The position numbers and the translations under genes are program-made. From SPCO01 sp963809045 (GTDB taxonomy: Bacteria; Chloroflexota; Limnocylindria; Limnocylindrales; CSP1-4): a stretch of DNA of 64,000 bases. Where the stretch lies: the NCBI GenBank assembly GCA_963809045.1, contig CAWEHW010000004.1:1860001-1924000 (forward strand). Reading direction: 5' to 3'. Under the pieces are notes generated by a model, which saw only the letters and a list, made by a program, of their open reading frames with translations, made no database searches and was not told where the DNA came from. Shown piece by piece: positions 52,170-60,206 of the stretch (the stretch's first letter is position 1; every line of letters starts with the position of its first letter).

Positions 52170-53198
52170 TCAGGCGTGGAAGGCTTCGAGCGCTTCGCGC
52201 TCGCGTTCGACCGCCCGCTCGTCGGCGGCAGACAGCGGCTCGTACGGATCCAGCTCGATCCGACCCTCCCGCAAGGACCATCCACCGGCGACGGTTCCGT
52301 CGACGAGGTACGTCCCTACCGAGAAGGGGTTGCGAATGCTGAAGACGCGCGGCCGGTGGGCCTCCGGGAGGATGCCCGCACGGCGGGCATGGACGAGCAG
52401 GTTTGCGTCCCAATGGGGCAGGAAGCGAACGGGCGCCGGCACGCCCGGATCCGGTAGCTCGGCACCGTCGAGATCCACAAGCTCTCGACCCTCCTCGTCG
52501 CGGTACCGGACCAGGGTCAGGCCTTCGCCGCCACGTTTGGCATCGGTGACCGCAATCCCCGCCCACGATGCGATATCGCGCCAGCTGGCCGGCCCGAACC
52601 CACGCAGGTAGGCACGCACCAGGTGAACGAGTCCATCGGTCTCGCTGCTGTCACACGTTCCGACCCAGTCCTCGGCCAGGCCCAGCCGGTCCGCCCGGCG
52701 ACGCTCCCACGTCCCGGACGGAGGCACGCGGACGAGATCCACCCACAGCCCGTGCAACCCCACGAATCCCGCGGCGAGCTCGCCGAGCTCCTTGACCCAG
52801 CGCGGTCCATCCGCGAGCGCCGCATGCATCCGATCCGCGCCCGCCACCATCTCGTCCTCGGTCTTCGAGAACGGGGGTCGCAGCGTGGCCTGCCGGCGTG
52901 CCTGCCGGACGCCCATGGCGTAGGGCCAGAACTCGCGTCTCGATACGAGATGGATGGTCGTTCGCATCAGGGTGCCCTGGATCGCGCTGCGGTCCTCGAG
53001 CGCCCTCGTGAGTGCGTCCCGCTCGAAGTCGACGAGGCGCGTCCAGAGACCTACGTATCCCGACGGCGCGTACTGCGTCTGCAAGGCGCCAACCTGCTCC
53101 ACCGCTTCCGGGATGGTGATCCTGGCGCGATCCAGGAGCAGCTGCCGGGCAAGCAAGGCACGGTTGAGCGCACGTCGGCTGAGGATGCGTTCTGGCAC
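52170..53198 (-). CDS. AlkZ-like DNA glycosylase (winged-helix DNA-binding domain protein)
   Basis: 342 residues from GTG 53198. Winged-helix N-terminus (LARQLLLDRARITIPEAVEQ) and the motif GALQTQYAPSG, with QTQ at residues 40-42 matching the QxQ motif of AlkZ, the glycosylase that unhooks interstrand crosslinks. HLVSRREFW and the long central region follow. It may repair crosslinked or alkylated DNA. Gene order GNAT, flavo-oxidase, AlkZ-like has gaps of 25 and 14 bases, so an operon is likely. Confidence 0.82.
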   Translation of the reverse strand: MPERILSRRALNRALLARQLLLDRARITIPEAVEQVGALQTQYAPSGYVGLWTRLVDFERDALTRALEDRSAIQGTLMRTTIHLVSRREFWPYAMGVRQARRQATLRPPFSKTEDEMVAGADRMHAALADGPRWVKELGELAAGFVGLHGLWVDLVRVPPSGTWERRRADRLGLAEDWVGTCDSSETDGLVHLVRAYLRGFGPASWRDIASWAGIAVTDAKRGGEGLTLVRYRDEEGRELVDLDGAELPDPGVPAPVRFLPHWDANLLVHARRAGILPEAHRPRVFSIRNPFSVGTYLVDGTVAGGWSLREGRIELDPYEPLSAADERAVEREREALEAFHA

Positions 53199-53212
53199 GG
53201 AGCGGCGGTGCG

Positions 53213-54610
53213 CTACCCAGGTGGGATGTTGTGGTTGAGCCGGAACACGTTGTCGGGGTCGAAGCGGCGCTTGAGGGCCGTGAGCCGCTCCAGCTTGTCC
53301 GGCCCGTAGACAGCGAGTGCCGCCTGGCGGCCGTCCCGGCCGCCTTCCTGCCCCAGGAAGTTGACGTACTGGCCGCCTGAAGCGTGTGGCTCCATCGCCG
53401 CCGCAAACCCCCGGATCCAGGCCGTCCGCGCGGCGTCGTCCGCCGGGTCCGACCAGAAGCCGTAGATGTTGAGCCAATAGCCGGCGGATCGGTTGGGGAA
53501 CGGCGTGGCGTCCCCCGGGACGCGTCCGAACGCACCACCCATGTGGTGGACGTCGAACCCGGTCCCCTGCCACGTCTGCTCTCGCGCGTGCCGAACGAGA
53601 ATCCCGATCGTCTCCTCGTCGAGCCGGTCGAAGGAGGTGTTCTTCCAGTACGCGCGTGACCCCTTCGGGAACAACCCGTCTGCGGCCGATTGCCAGGCCG
53701 TCCATGTCGCCGGCTCGACGACGGCGACCTTCGGGGGCGCAGCCGTGCGAAGTCGCTCGATCGCCCGCTCACCCTCGGCGCGGTCCGGTGACGCCCAACT
53801 CCAGCCGAGGAGCAGCAGCGGGTCGCTGCCCAGGTCCCAGTCTGGCCGCGGCACCATGAACGTCGCGATCGAGGTCAAGGGATCCGCGAGATCCGCGGTC
53901 CAGGCGGCATAAGCGCGGAGGGCCGTCGTCCATTGGTCCGGACCGTAGATGAAGGTGCCGGTGAAGAGGTCCCGCGGCAGCTCGAATGCCTGGAACGAGA
54001 ACGACGTCACCACGCCAAAGTTGCCACCGCCGCCCTTCAGACCCCATAGGAGCTCGTCGTTCTCCGTCGCGCTGGCTCGAACGGGTTCGCCGTTCGCCGT
54101 TACCAGCTCGGCGGCAACGAGGTTGTCCGCGGTCAACCCGAATGCACGGGTCAGCCAGCCGACGCCGCCGCCAAGGGTCAAGCCGGCGACACCCGTCCCG
54201 GAGATCACCCCGCTGGGCACCACGAGTCCGTGGGGCTCCGTCGCTCGATCCAGGTCGCCCAGGGTGGCGCCGGGTTCCACGCGAACCGTGCGCGCATCGG
54301 GGTCGACGTCCACCGCGTTCAGGCCACCCAGATCGAGCACGATCCCACCGTCCACCGTGCCATTGCCGGCGACGTTGTGACCACCCCCGCGGACAGCCAG
54401 AGGAAGCCCAAGATCACGGGCGAGCCGGATCGTGGGCGCGACGTCGGCGCTTTCGCCGGCCCGCACGATCGCGGCGGGTCGCCGGTCGATCAGGCCGTTC
54501 CAGACACGCCGTGCGTCGTCGTAGGCGGGATCGGACGGGAGGACGACGGTGCCCTTGATGTCTTGCTTGACGTCCTCGAGGCCTCGATTGGTGGCGTCCG
54601 CGGTGGTCAC
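53213..54610 (-). CDS. FAD-dependent BBE-type oxidase
   Basis: 465 residues from GTG 54610, GGGGAGG 5 bases upstream. RGGGHNVAG is the histidyl-flavin motif; SGTGVAGLTLGGG follows and the BBE tail is RFDPDNVFRLNHN. As in the paralogue 3413-4813, the second attachment Cys is missing. It forms an operon with an AlkZ-like glycosylase (downstream) and a GNAT protein (upstream). This context suggests a secondary-metabolite or self-protection role, which is inference. Confidence 0.88.
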   Translation of the reverse strand: MTTADATNRGLEDVKQDIKGTVVLPSDPAYDDARRVWNGLIDRRPAAIVRAGESADVAPTIRLARDLGLPLAVRGGGHNVAGNGTVDGGIVLDLGGLNAVDVDPDARTVRVEPGATLGDLDRATEPHGLVVPSGVISGTGVAGLTLGGGVGWLTRAFGLTADNLVAAELVTANGEPVRASATENDELLWGLKGGGGNFGVVTSFSFQAFELPRDLFTGTFIYGPDQWTTALRAYAAWTADLADPLTSIATFMVPRPDWDLGSDPLLLLGWSWASPDRAEGERAIERLRTAAPPKVAVVEPATWTAWQSAADGLFPKGSRAYWKNTSFDRLDEETIGILVRHAREQTWQGTGFDVHHMGGAFGRVPGDATPFPNRSAGYWLNIYGFWSDPADDAARTAWIRGFAAAMEPHASGGQYVNFLGQEGGRDGRQAALAVYGPDKLERLTALKRRFDPDNVFRLNHNIPPG

Positions 54611-54635
54611 TGGTGCCTCCCCAACTGCGTGTCGA

Positions 54636-55160
54636 TCACGGTACCCCGCCCGGCGGGAGAGGACCGCGCTCGATGGCTTTGACGAAATGGACCAGGTCCG
54701 TCCCCAGGTGTGGCAGGCGATGCGTCTCGACGTAGCCGTAGCGCTCGTACATGGCGATGTTCGCCGCATACAGCTCATTCGTCAGGAGACGGATTTCGGG
54801 CAGTCCGCGCTCTCGAGCGACCGCCTCGGCATGTTCGAGCAGCCGCTTGCCCAGCCCGCGACCCTGTCGGGCAGGAAGCACAGCCACGTTCTCCAGCCAG
54901 AGGTGATCCGGGCGGGCTTCAAGGTCCAGGACGCCGACGATCGCTGCCCCGTCGACGAGGACCCACACATCACGTGCCTGGATGGCCTCGGCGTAGTCCG
55001 TGAGCATCGGGATCGGCGTGCGCCCGATCAATGGAGCGTAGTGCGAATAGGCCGCCGAGACGAGATCGTTGACCCCGGTCGCGTCCGGTTCGCCGGCGCG
55101 TCGGAGACCAGGCGCGGGTTCGTCGATACCGCCCGCACCCGACCGCGCTGATCGTTTCAC
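54636..55160 (-). CDS. GNAT-family N-acetyltransferase
   Basis: 174 residues from GTG 55160, supported by TACGAT at 55168-55173 (7-base gap). GNAT motifs: LENVAVLPARQGRGLGKRLL (acetyl-CoA loop RGLGKRLL) and LLTNELYAANIAMYERYGY. Acceptor unknown. First gene of an operon with the flavo-oxidase and the AlkZ-like gene. The longer frame to 55952 is antisense to the sulfurtransferase. Confidence 0.87.
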   Translation of the reverse strand: MKRSARSGAGGIDEPAPGLRRAGEPDATGVNDLVSAAYSHYAPLIGRTPIPMLTDYAEAIQARDVWVLVDGAAIVGVLDLEARPDHLWLENVAVLPARQGRGLGKRLLEHAEAVARERGLPEIRLLTNELYAANIAMYERYGYVETHRLPHLGTDLVHFVKAIERGPLPPGGVP

Positions 55161-55315
55161 GACACCGATCGTACGACTGTCCCGTGGCCCGCGTGGGGCA
55201 CCGCAATGATGAGTAGAGCGCCTCAAGGGGTCGCCGTCCCCGACTCGATAGCCGCGGATGACGATCCCCTGCTGCTCGTCGTGTCCCGTGGCGCGATCGC
55301 TCACCAGAACATGAG

Positions 55316-56650
55316 CTATGCGGCGAATTCGTCCCGGGGTTCGCCGATCTCGATCGGGTTGTTGATCGGGTCCTGGCTCCACTCGAACCAGCCGCCGTCG
55401 TACACCGCGATCCGCTCCCATTCCTGCAGGTAGGCGTAGAACCAGGTCTCGCTGGCCCGCCAACCCGTCCCGCAGTAGAACGCGACCCACTTGTCCCGAG
55501 TGATCCCCGCCTGTTCCCAGTTGGCCGCGATCTCCGGGTACGGGCGCATGGTGTTGTCGACGCTGCGGTAGTGCTGCATGTGGTACGAGTCCGTGCCGCA
55601 GTTGCCCCAGACGTCGCCGGCGATCCGCCCGGCCGGGCCGATGTAGTTGTAGCCGCTCACGGCCCCGATATGCTCGCGCCACGTCCGAACGCTGACCAAC
55701 GCCGCGCCGTCGGGGTCGGCCAGGATGTCCTTGGCCTCGTCGATGTCGACGATCACCTCCGGACGAAGCGGCACCTGGACACCGAACGACGCGACCGGCG
55801 TGGGCTCGCGGGGGATGGTCTCCAGCTCGTAGCCGGCCTGCACCCACCAGTCGTAGCCACCGTCGAGCAGCCTGACGTCGTCCACGCCGGCGTATCGAAG
55901 GATCATCAGGGCCCGCGTTGCCGCGATCTGACCTGCTCGGCGACCCGGCCATTTCTCGTTCGCATCCCCTTCCGTGTCCCTGCCGTAGACGACGACCGTC
56001 GTGTCCTTCGTGATCCCGAGCGCCCGGACCGCGGCGTCAATCGCTTCGGGCGAGCGACGGTTCCAGTCGGTCGGGTCCTCCAGCCAGTTCGTGTCGAGGT
56101 ACAGCGCACCCCGGATATGACCGTCCGCGTACTCCTCGGGGACGCCGAAGTTCACATGGAACAGCAGGACCTTTTCGGCCGGCGCGGCCTCGGGTCGCTC
56201 TCCATCGAGCACCCGCCGGAGCCATTCGACGTGGACGAGACGGTCATACCGAGGCAGTCGTTCAACCGGCAGCGTCTCGTCCGCCGCCCACGCCGCAAAC
56301 CCATCTTCGTAGACGATCGCTTCGTCGATCCCAAGCGCGTGGAGCCTGGCGACGAACGCAACTGCTTCGAGCCCGTCGCCATAGACGACGACCTCGCGGC
56401 CCGAGGTGATCCCCTTCGCCTGAAGCTGCTTCTCGATCTCGGCCTGATCGACGGAGTGCAGCCAGGCGCTCGGGAACGCCACCGCTCCGGCGACATGTCC
56501 ACCTCGGGCCTCGCCCTTCAGGCGCCAGCCGTTGTAGGCCGCGATTGGCCGGACGTCGACGATCGTCAAGGTCGGATTCGCCAGGCGCTCTCGCAGCTCG
56601 GCCGTTGAAATCCCGCTCCTGGTAGTCGTCTCCGTTGCCTGGTTGCTCAT
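55316..56650 (-). CDS. Sulfurtransferase with three tandem rhodanese domains
   Basis: 444 residues from ATG 56650 (AAGGGAG upstream). Three rhodanese modules at about 10-130, 150-280 and 295-430. Only the third has a catalytic loop with Cys (FYCGTGWRA); the first (YGDGLEAVA) and second (YGRDTEGDAN) lack it. It probably moves sulphane sulphur from thiosulfate or persulfide to cyanide or thiol acceptors, the first two domains being structural or regulatory. An intrinsic terminator and a structured leader lie 37 bases upstream. Confidence 0.87.
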   Translation of the reverse strand: MSNQATETTTRSGISTAELRERLANPTLTIVDVRPIAAYNGWRLKGEARGGHVAGAVAFPSAWLHSVDQAEIEKQLQAKGITSGREVVVYGDGLEAVAFVARLHALGIDEAIVYEDGFAAWAADETLPVERLPRYDRLVHVEWLRRVLDGERPEAAPAEKVLLFHVNFGVPEEYADGHIRGALYLDTNWLEDPTDWNRRSPEAIDAAVRALGITKDTTVVVYGRDTEGDANEKWPGRRAGQIAATRALMILRYAGVDDVRLLDGGYDWWVQAGYELETIPREPTPVASFGVQVPLRPEVIVDIDEAKDILADPDGAALVSVRTWREHIGAVSGYNYIGPAGRIAGDVWGNCGTDSYHMQHYRSVDNTMRPYPEIAANWEQAGITRDKWVAFYCGTGWRASETWFYAYLQEWERIAVYDGGWFEWSQDPINNPIEIGEPRDEFAA

Positions 56651-56686
56651 GTTTCGTGGCTCCCTTCCGTGACCGGTCCATCGGGC

Positions 56687-56712
56687 AAACAAAAACCCCT
56701 GCGTGGCAGGGG
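56687..56712 (-). terminator. Intrinsic terminator in front of the sulfurtransferase
   Basis: On the minus strand a 7-bp stem CCCCTGC/GCAGGGG with a 3-base loop is followed by TTTTTGTTT. It lies 37 bases before ATG 56650. It could end transcription of the lysyl-oxidase-like gene (56906) or act as an attenuator of the sulfurtransferase. Confidence 0.75.
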
Positions 56713-56790
56713 TCCGGGGCGTGTCGGGCGTGCGCCGCTACCGTAATCGCACGCCTAGCTACACCACCTGCCCTGCTCGGCAGAGGGGCG
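56713..56790 (-). promoter_or_regulatory. Structured leader candidate for the sulfurtransferase
   Basis: Directly before the terminator on the minus strand: an 8-bp perfect hairpin (GGCGTGCG 56727-56734 with CGCACGCC 56748-56755, 13-base loop) and a further CTGCC/GGCAG stem (near 56770-56783). A fold ending in a terminator directly before a sulphur-metabolism gene is typical of riboswitches and attenuators. I see no match to SAM, cysteine T-box or tRNA consensus. It may equally be the 3' end of the upstream gene. Confidence 0.4.
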
Positions 56791-56905
56791 ACAGATACAC
56801 GCGCAGGCAATCGAGAAGGGGCTCATTGCGGACGCAGTGTCGCATCGATCGGGGCGATTGGCAAGCGCGAGTTCTCAGTCCGCGAGAACTCGGAGTCTCT
56901 ATCGG

Positions 56906-57850
56906 CTAGTGCGAAACGCTCGCCGGTGTGGGCGTAGGTGTGGGCGTCGGTGTCGGGGTTTGCGTGACTACCGGCGTGGCCGCCGGGGTTGGGGTCGGCG
57001 CCGCACCCGGGAGTACGCATCCCGCCCCCCAGCCGAGGATCGTGACCCGGCCGCCCGACGCCGGCAGGCGGATCCGCGTCCAGTTGCAGTTGTTCGTCGG
57101 GGTTCGTTCCACGAAATAGCCGTTCGGGTCGGCCGTGACCTTGAGCAGGTACTCGCCGGCGGGCAGGCCGGTCACGTCGATCGCCTGGAAGCGAAGCGCC
57201 CACCCGTAGCGGTCCGCCCAACCCACGCTGATGCCGTTTCGAAGGCTGTACGAGGAACGCGTCCCGCAACCGCTCTGGCCGTAGCGACGCGAGCCGGGCG
57301 CGTGCGGGAGGGTCAGCTTGAAAGGTCGCGTATCGAAAAAGCAGAAGCCCACCTTCGAGCCACGAGCGACCGTCAGGCTGGGCGCATTGACGTCGTGCAG
57401 CGTATATCCCGCCACGCGCTGGACGTGCCAATGATCGTGACCGTCACCCGAATAGGTGGCGATCGCGTTCGTCGCGACAACACGGTAATCGCCGGATGCG
57501 TCGTAGATCCGTTGCTTGATCGCCATCGACGGTCGAAGCACGGAGTTGCGCGAGCCGCGCGTTTCGAACGGTCCGTCGCCGATGTTCACGATCGAGGAGG
57601 TGAACCGCAGGCGTCGGCGCCCATCGGACGAGGTCACGAGCTGCACGTCGGTCGGACGCGCCATGGCGAGATCGGGCAGGCGGTCGGCGGCTTCTGCCGC
57701 GGTCGTTGGTCCCACGATGGGGGCGGAGGCCGCGATCAAGACCGTCAGCACGACGACAGCGAAGCGAGGACGGCCGCCCGATGGTCTCACCCGAAGCCGA
57801 ATGGGTGTTGGGCGGCCGGGCAACGCTGCACTGGAGCGTTCAGGCGGCAT
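56906..57850 (-). CDS. Secreted lysyl-oxidase-like copper protein
   Basis: 314 residues. Signal peptide about 28-52. The domain has GDGHDHWHVQ, the copper-binding His cluster of lysyl oxidases, with CGTRSSY, YGWALRFQAIDVTG and a Cys-rich end (NNCNWTRI, GAGC). Lysyl oxidases deaminate protein lysines to aldehydes that crosslink. The C-terminal 33 residues are TP repeats that run into the stop, so a surface-anchoring domain may have been lost. Confidence 0.82.
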   Translation of the reverse strand: MPPERSSAALPGRPTPIRLRVRPSGGRPRFAVVVLTVLIAASAPIVGPTTAAEAADRLPDLAMARPTDVQLVTSSDGRRRLRFTSSIVNIGDGPFETRGSRNSVLRPSMAIKQRIYDASGDYRVVATNAIATYSGDGHDHWHVQRVAGYTLHDVNAPSLTVARGSKVGFCFFDTRPFKLTLPHAPGSRRYGQSGCGTRSSYSLRNGISVGWADRYGWALRFQAIDVTGLPAGEYLLKVTADPNGYFVERTPTNNCNWTRIRLPASGGRVTILGWGAGCVLPGAAPTPTPAATPVVTQTPTPTPTPTPTPASVSH

Positions 57851-57871
57851 TCGCGTTGCCCGGCCCTCACC

Positions 57872-58423
57872 CTATCCGCCGCCCGCGGCGGCGCGGACGT
57901 TGTCGGTTTCACCACCGACTTCGTCCCAGATCAACACGTGCCGGGTCTCGCGCAGGAACAAGCCTCCAATGATCACGGTTATCACCGCGACGACGATCGG
58001 ATAGACCAGACCAGCGTACAGGTTGCCCGTCGAGGCGAGGAGCGCGGCCGAGATCAGCGGCAGGAAGCCGCCGAACCATCCGTTGCCGATGTGGTACGGG
58101 ATCGACAGGGAGGTGTACCGGATCTTCGCAGGGAAGAGCTCCACGAGGAACGCCGCGATCGGTCCGTAGACCATCGTCACGAAAACAACCTGGATCCAGA
58201 CCAGGGCGATCAGCGGCAGGATCTCGGGCTGGGCCACCGTGGGCGTCACGCCGTCCGCGCCCACGAACTTGCCGGCGGCGGCGCCGGTAGTCGCGAGCGT
58301 GCCCTGCGGATGCGCGAACGTCGTCATGAGGTTGTAGATCGGGAAATATGACACTGCGGCGATCGCGCAACCCGACAGGCTGACCTTCTTCCGCCCGATC
58401 CGATCGGACAGCCGGCCGAACAC
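57872..58423 (-). pseudogene. C-terminal half of an MHS-family MFS transporter
   Basis: 183 residues: starts FGRLSDRIGRKKVSLSG, the loop between helices 8 and 9 of MHS sugar/metabolite transporters, and keeps about four to five helices (PLIALVWIQVVFVTMVYGPI, FLVELFPAKIRYTSLS). The N-terminal seven to eight helices are absent and a stop lies just upstream of 58423. It cannot form a working transporter. Confidence 0.7.
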
Positions 58424-58573
58424 GGGTCACGCCGGGCTGCGCGACCTGATCACACGGATCGGTCGGCCACGGTAGCCAATGGCCTTCCTTCTCGTCAACG
58501 CCCCGCCGGCGATTCGGCAGTCTCAGCACGACCTGGCAGACCCCGTCGAACAGGCATCGGGTACCTTGCGCGT

Positions 58574-59113
58574 GTGACGCTGCCCGCGACCGGATCCAAG
58601 GTGCGCCTCCGCGATCTGACGATCGAGGACGCCGATCAGCTCGATGCCTGGTCGGCGGATCCGGAGGTTCGAGGCGAGTTCAACAACTTCGGGGGTCCAC
58701 CCTCCCCCGTAGATCGCGAGGCCCTGGCCAAGGGTCCGTTCCGAAACGAACGGAACGGCGAGCTCATCGTCGAACGCGTGGACGGCAACCTGCCGATCGG
58801 GGCGGTGAGCTGGCACCGAGTCGGGTATGGCCCGAACGAGGGCTCGGCGGCCTGGAACATCGGCATCTCGCTCATCCCCTCGGAGCGAGGCCATGGGCAT
58901 GGCGCGGAAGCGCAGCGCCTCCTCGCCGATTACCTCTTTGCGACGACCGCGTTCGATCGGGTCGAGGCGTCGACGGACGTCGAGAACATCCCGGAGCAGC
59001 GGTCGCTCGAGAGGGCCGGTTTCGTCCGGGAGGGCCTCGTGCGCGGTGCGCAGGAGCGCTCAGGCGTCCGCCACGACCTGGTCAACTACGCCCGTCTCCG
59101 AACGGACCCCTGA
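58574..59113 (+). CDS. RimJ/RimL-type GNAT acetyltransferase
   Basis: 179 residues. KVRLRDLTIEDADQLDAW, WNIGISLIPSERGHGHGAEA (acetyl-CoA loop GHGHGA), FDRVEASTDVENIPEQRSLERAGF are the RimJ/RimL-type markers. Acetylates N-termini or small amines; acceptor unknown. GTG 58574 is 6 bases after TACCTT (58562-58567). Confidence 0.87.
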   Translation: MTLPATGSKVRLRDLTIEDADQLDAWSADPEVRGEFNNFGGPPSPVDREALAKGPFRNERNGELIVERVDGNLPIGAVSWHRVGYGPNEGSAAWNIGISLIPSERGHGHGAEAQRLLADYLFATTAFDRVEASTDVENIPEQRSLERAGFVREGLVRGAQERSGVRHDLVNYARLRTDP

Positions 59114-59123
59114 AGCACCGGGG

Positions 59124-60131
59124 TCAGTGGGGCGCGGCCCCGTGCTCGCCAGACTCCACGATCGAGGTCGGGGTGTTGTGGACCGCGGGGATCGATCCGA
59201 GACGCCCCGCCTGGTAGTCCGCGAACGCCTGCATGACTTCCTCGCGCGTGTTCATCACGAACGGACCCATCCAGGCGACCGGTTCACCGATCGGCCGGCC
59301 GCCGAGCACCAGGACGTCGAGGCCGGGGCTGCGGCTCTCCTGGATCGGCTCCGCCGCGATGGTGACGGCGTTGCCTGGCCCGAACACAGCGAGCTGCCCG
59401 GTCGCGATCGGCCGGCGTTCCGGCCCGACCGTCCCGAATCCCGCGAGCACGTAGGCCAACGCGTTGTAGTCCGCTCGCCAGGGCATCGACAGCTGGGCCC
59501 CGGGGCTGAGCGTCGCGTGCACCAGCGTCATCGGGCTGTACGTCGATCCTGGGCCCTGATGGCCCGCGACCTCGCCGGCAATCACGCGAACGAGTGTGCC
59601 TCCGTCACTCGAGGAGACCAGTGCGACCTCGCTTGCGCGCAGGTCCTGGTAGCGCGGCGCACTCCACTTCAAGGCCGCAGGGAGGTTGACCCACAGCTGG
59701 AACCCGTGGAACAGGCCACCGCTCGCGACGAGGGCTTCCGGCGGCTTCTCGATGTGGAGGATGCCGGCGCCGGCGGTCATCCATTGCGTGTCGCCGTTGG
59801 TGATCACACCGCCACCACCGTTCGAGTCGCTGTGCTCGAACGTGCCATCGATCATGTAGGTCACGGTCTCAAAGCCGCGATGCGGATGCCACGGTGTGCC
59901 CTTGGGCTCGCCTGGGGCATATTCAACTTCGCCCATCTGGTCGAGGTGGACGAACGGATCGAGATCCGCGAGATCGACCCCGGCAAAGGCGCGGCGGACC
60001 GGGAACCCTTCCCCTTCGAAGCCGCGCGGGGCGACCGTCACGCTTCGAACGGGTCGCTGGCGCGCGATCCCGGGATCCGGCTCCGGGATCCTGGGCAGGA
60101 TGGTGATGTCGTCGACGACTACGGCTGGCAT
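59124..60131 (-). CDS. Pirin-like bicupin
   Basis: 335 residues; AAGGAG 4 bases before ATG 60131. N-terminal metal site HPHRGFET, then ILHIEKP (His and Glu), with the second cupin core SPGAQLSMPW and VLAGFGTV. Pirins are iron proteins that act as redox regulators or quercetinases. A 20-base palindrome lies upstream at 60164-60183, the usual place for a MarR/HxlR operator, shared with the divergent methyltransferase. Confidence 0.9.
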   Translation of the reverse strand: MPAVVVDDITILPRIPEPDPGIARQRPVRSVTVAPRGFEGEGFPVRRAFAGVDLADLDPFVHLDQMGEVEYAPGEPKGTPWHPHRGFETVTYMIDGTFEHSDSNGGGGVITNGDTQWMTAGAGILHIEKPPEALVASGGLFHGFQLWVNLPAALKWSAPRYQDLRASEVALVSSSDGGTLVRVIAGEVAGHQGPGSTYSPMTLVHATLSPGAQLSMPWRADYNALAYVLAGFGTVGPERRPIATGQLAVFGPGNAVTIAAEPIQESRSPGLDVLVLGGRPIGEPVAWMGPFVMNTREEVMQAFADYQAGRLGSIPAVHNTPTSIVESGEHGAAPH

Positions 60132-60163
60132 GGTGCTCCTTCGCGAGTCAGCGTATCACGTAT

Positions 60164-60183
60164 GTAGTTGCTGTCGCAACTAC
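60164..60183. promoter_or_regulatory. Palindromic operator between pirin and methyltransferase
   Basis: GTAGTTGC-TGTC-GCAACTAC: two perfect 8-base arms and a 4-base spacer, 33 bases before the pirin ATG and covering the -35 region of the divergent methyltransferase (-10 TAGGCT at 60195-60200). Such palindromes with GTTGC/GCAAC cores suit MarR/HxlR-type regulators, which often control pirin genes. No repressor gene is nearby. Confidence 0.6.
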
Positions 60184-60206
60184 CAGCGCCTGTGTAGGCT
60201 CAGGGT

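Noticed and set aside
56690..56790. tRNA-like gene (GGTGTAGCT text) on the minus strand
   Set aside because: There is no T-arm consensus or acceptor pairing; the hairpins fit a leader with a terminator instead.
56837..58351. 504-codon plus-strand ORF
   Set aside because: Antisense to the lysyl-oxidase-like gene; no coherent motifs.
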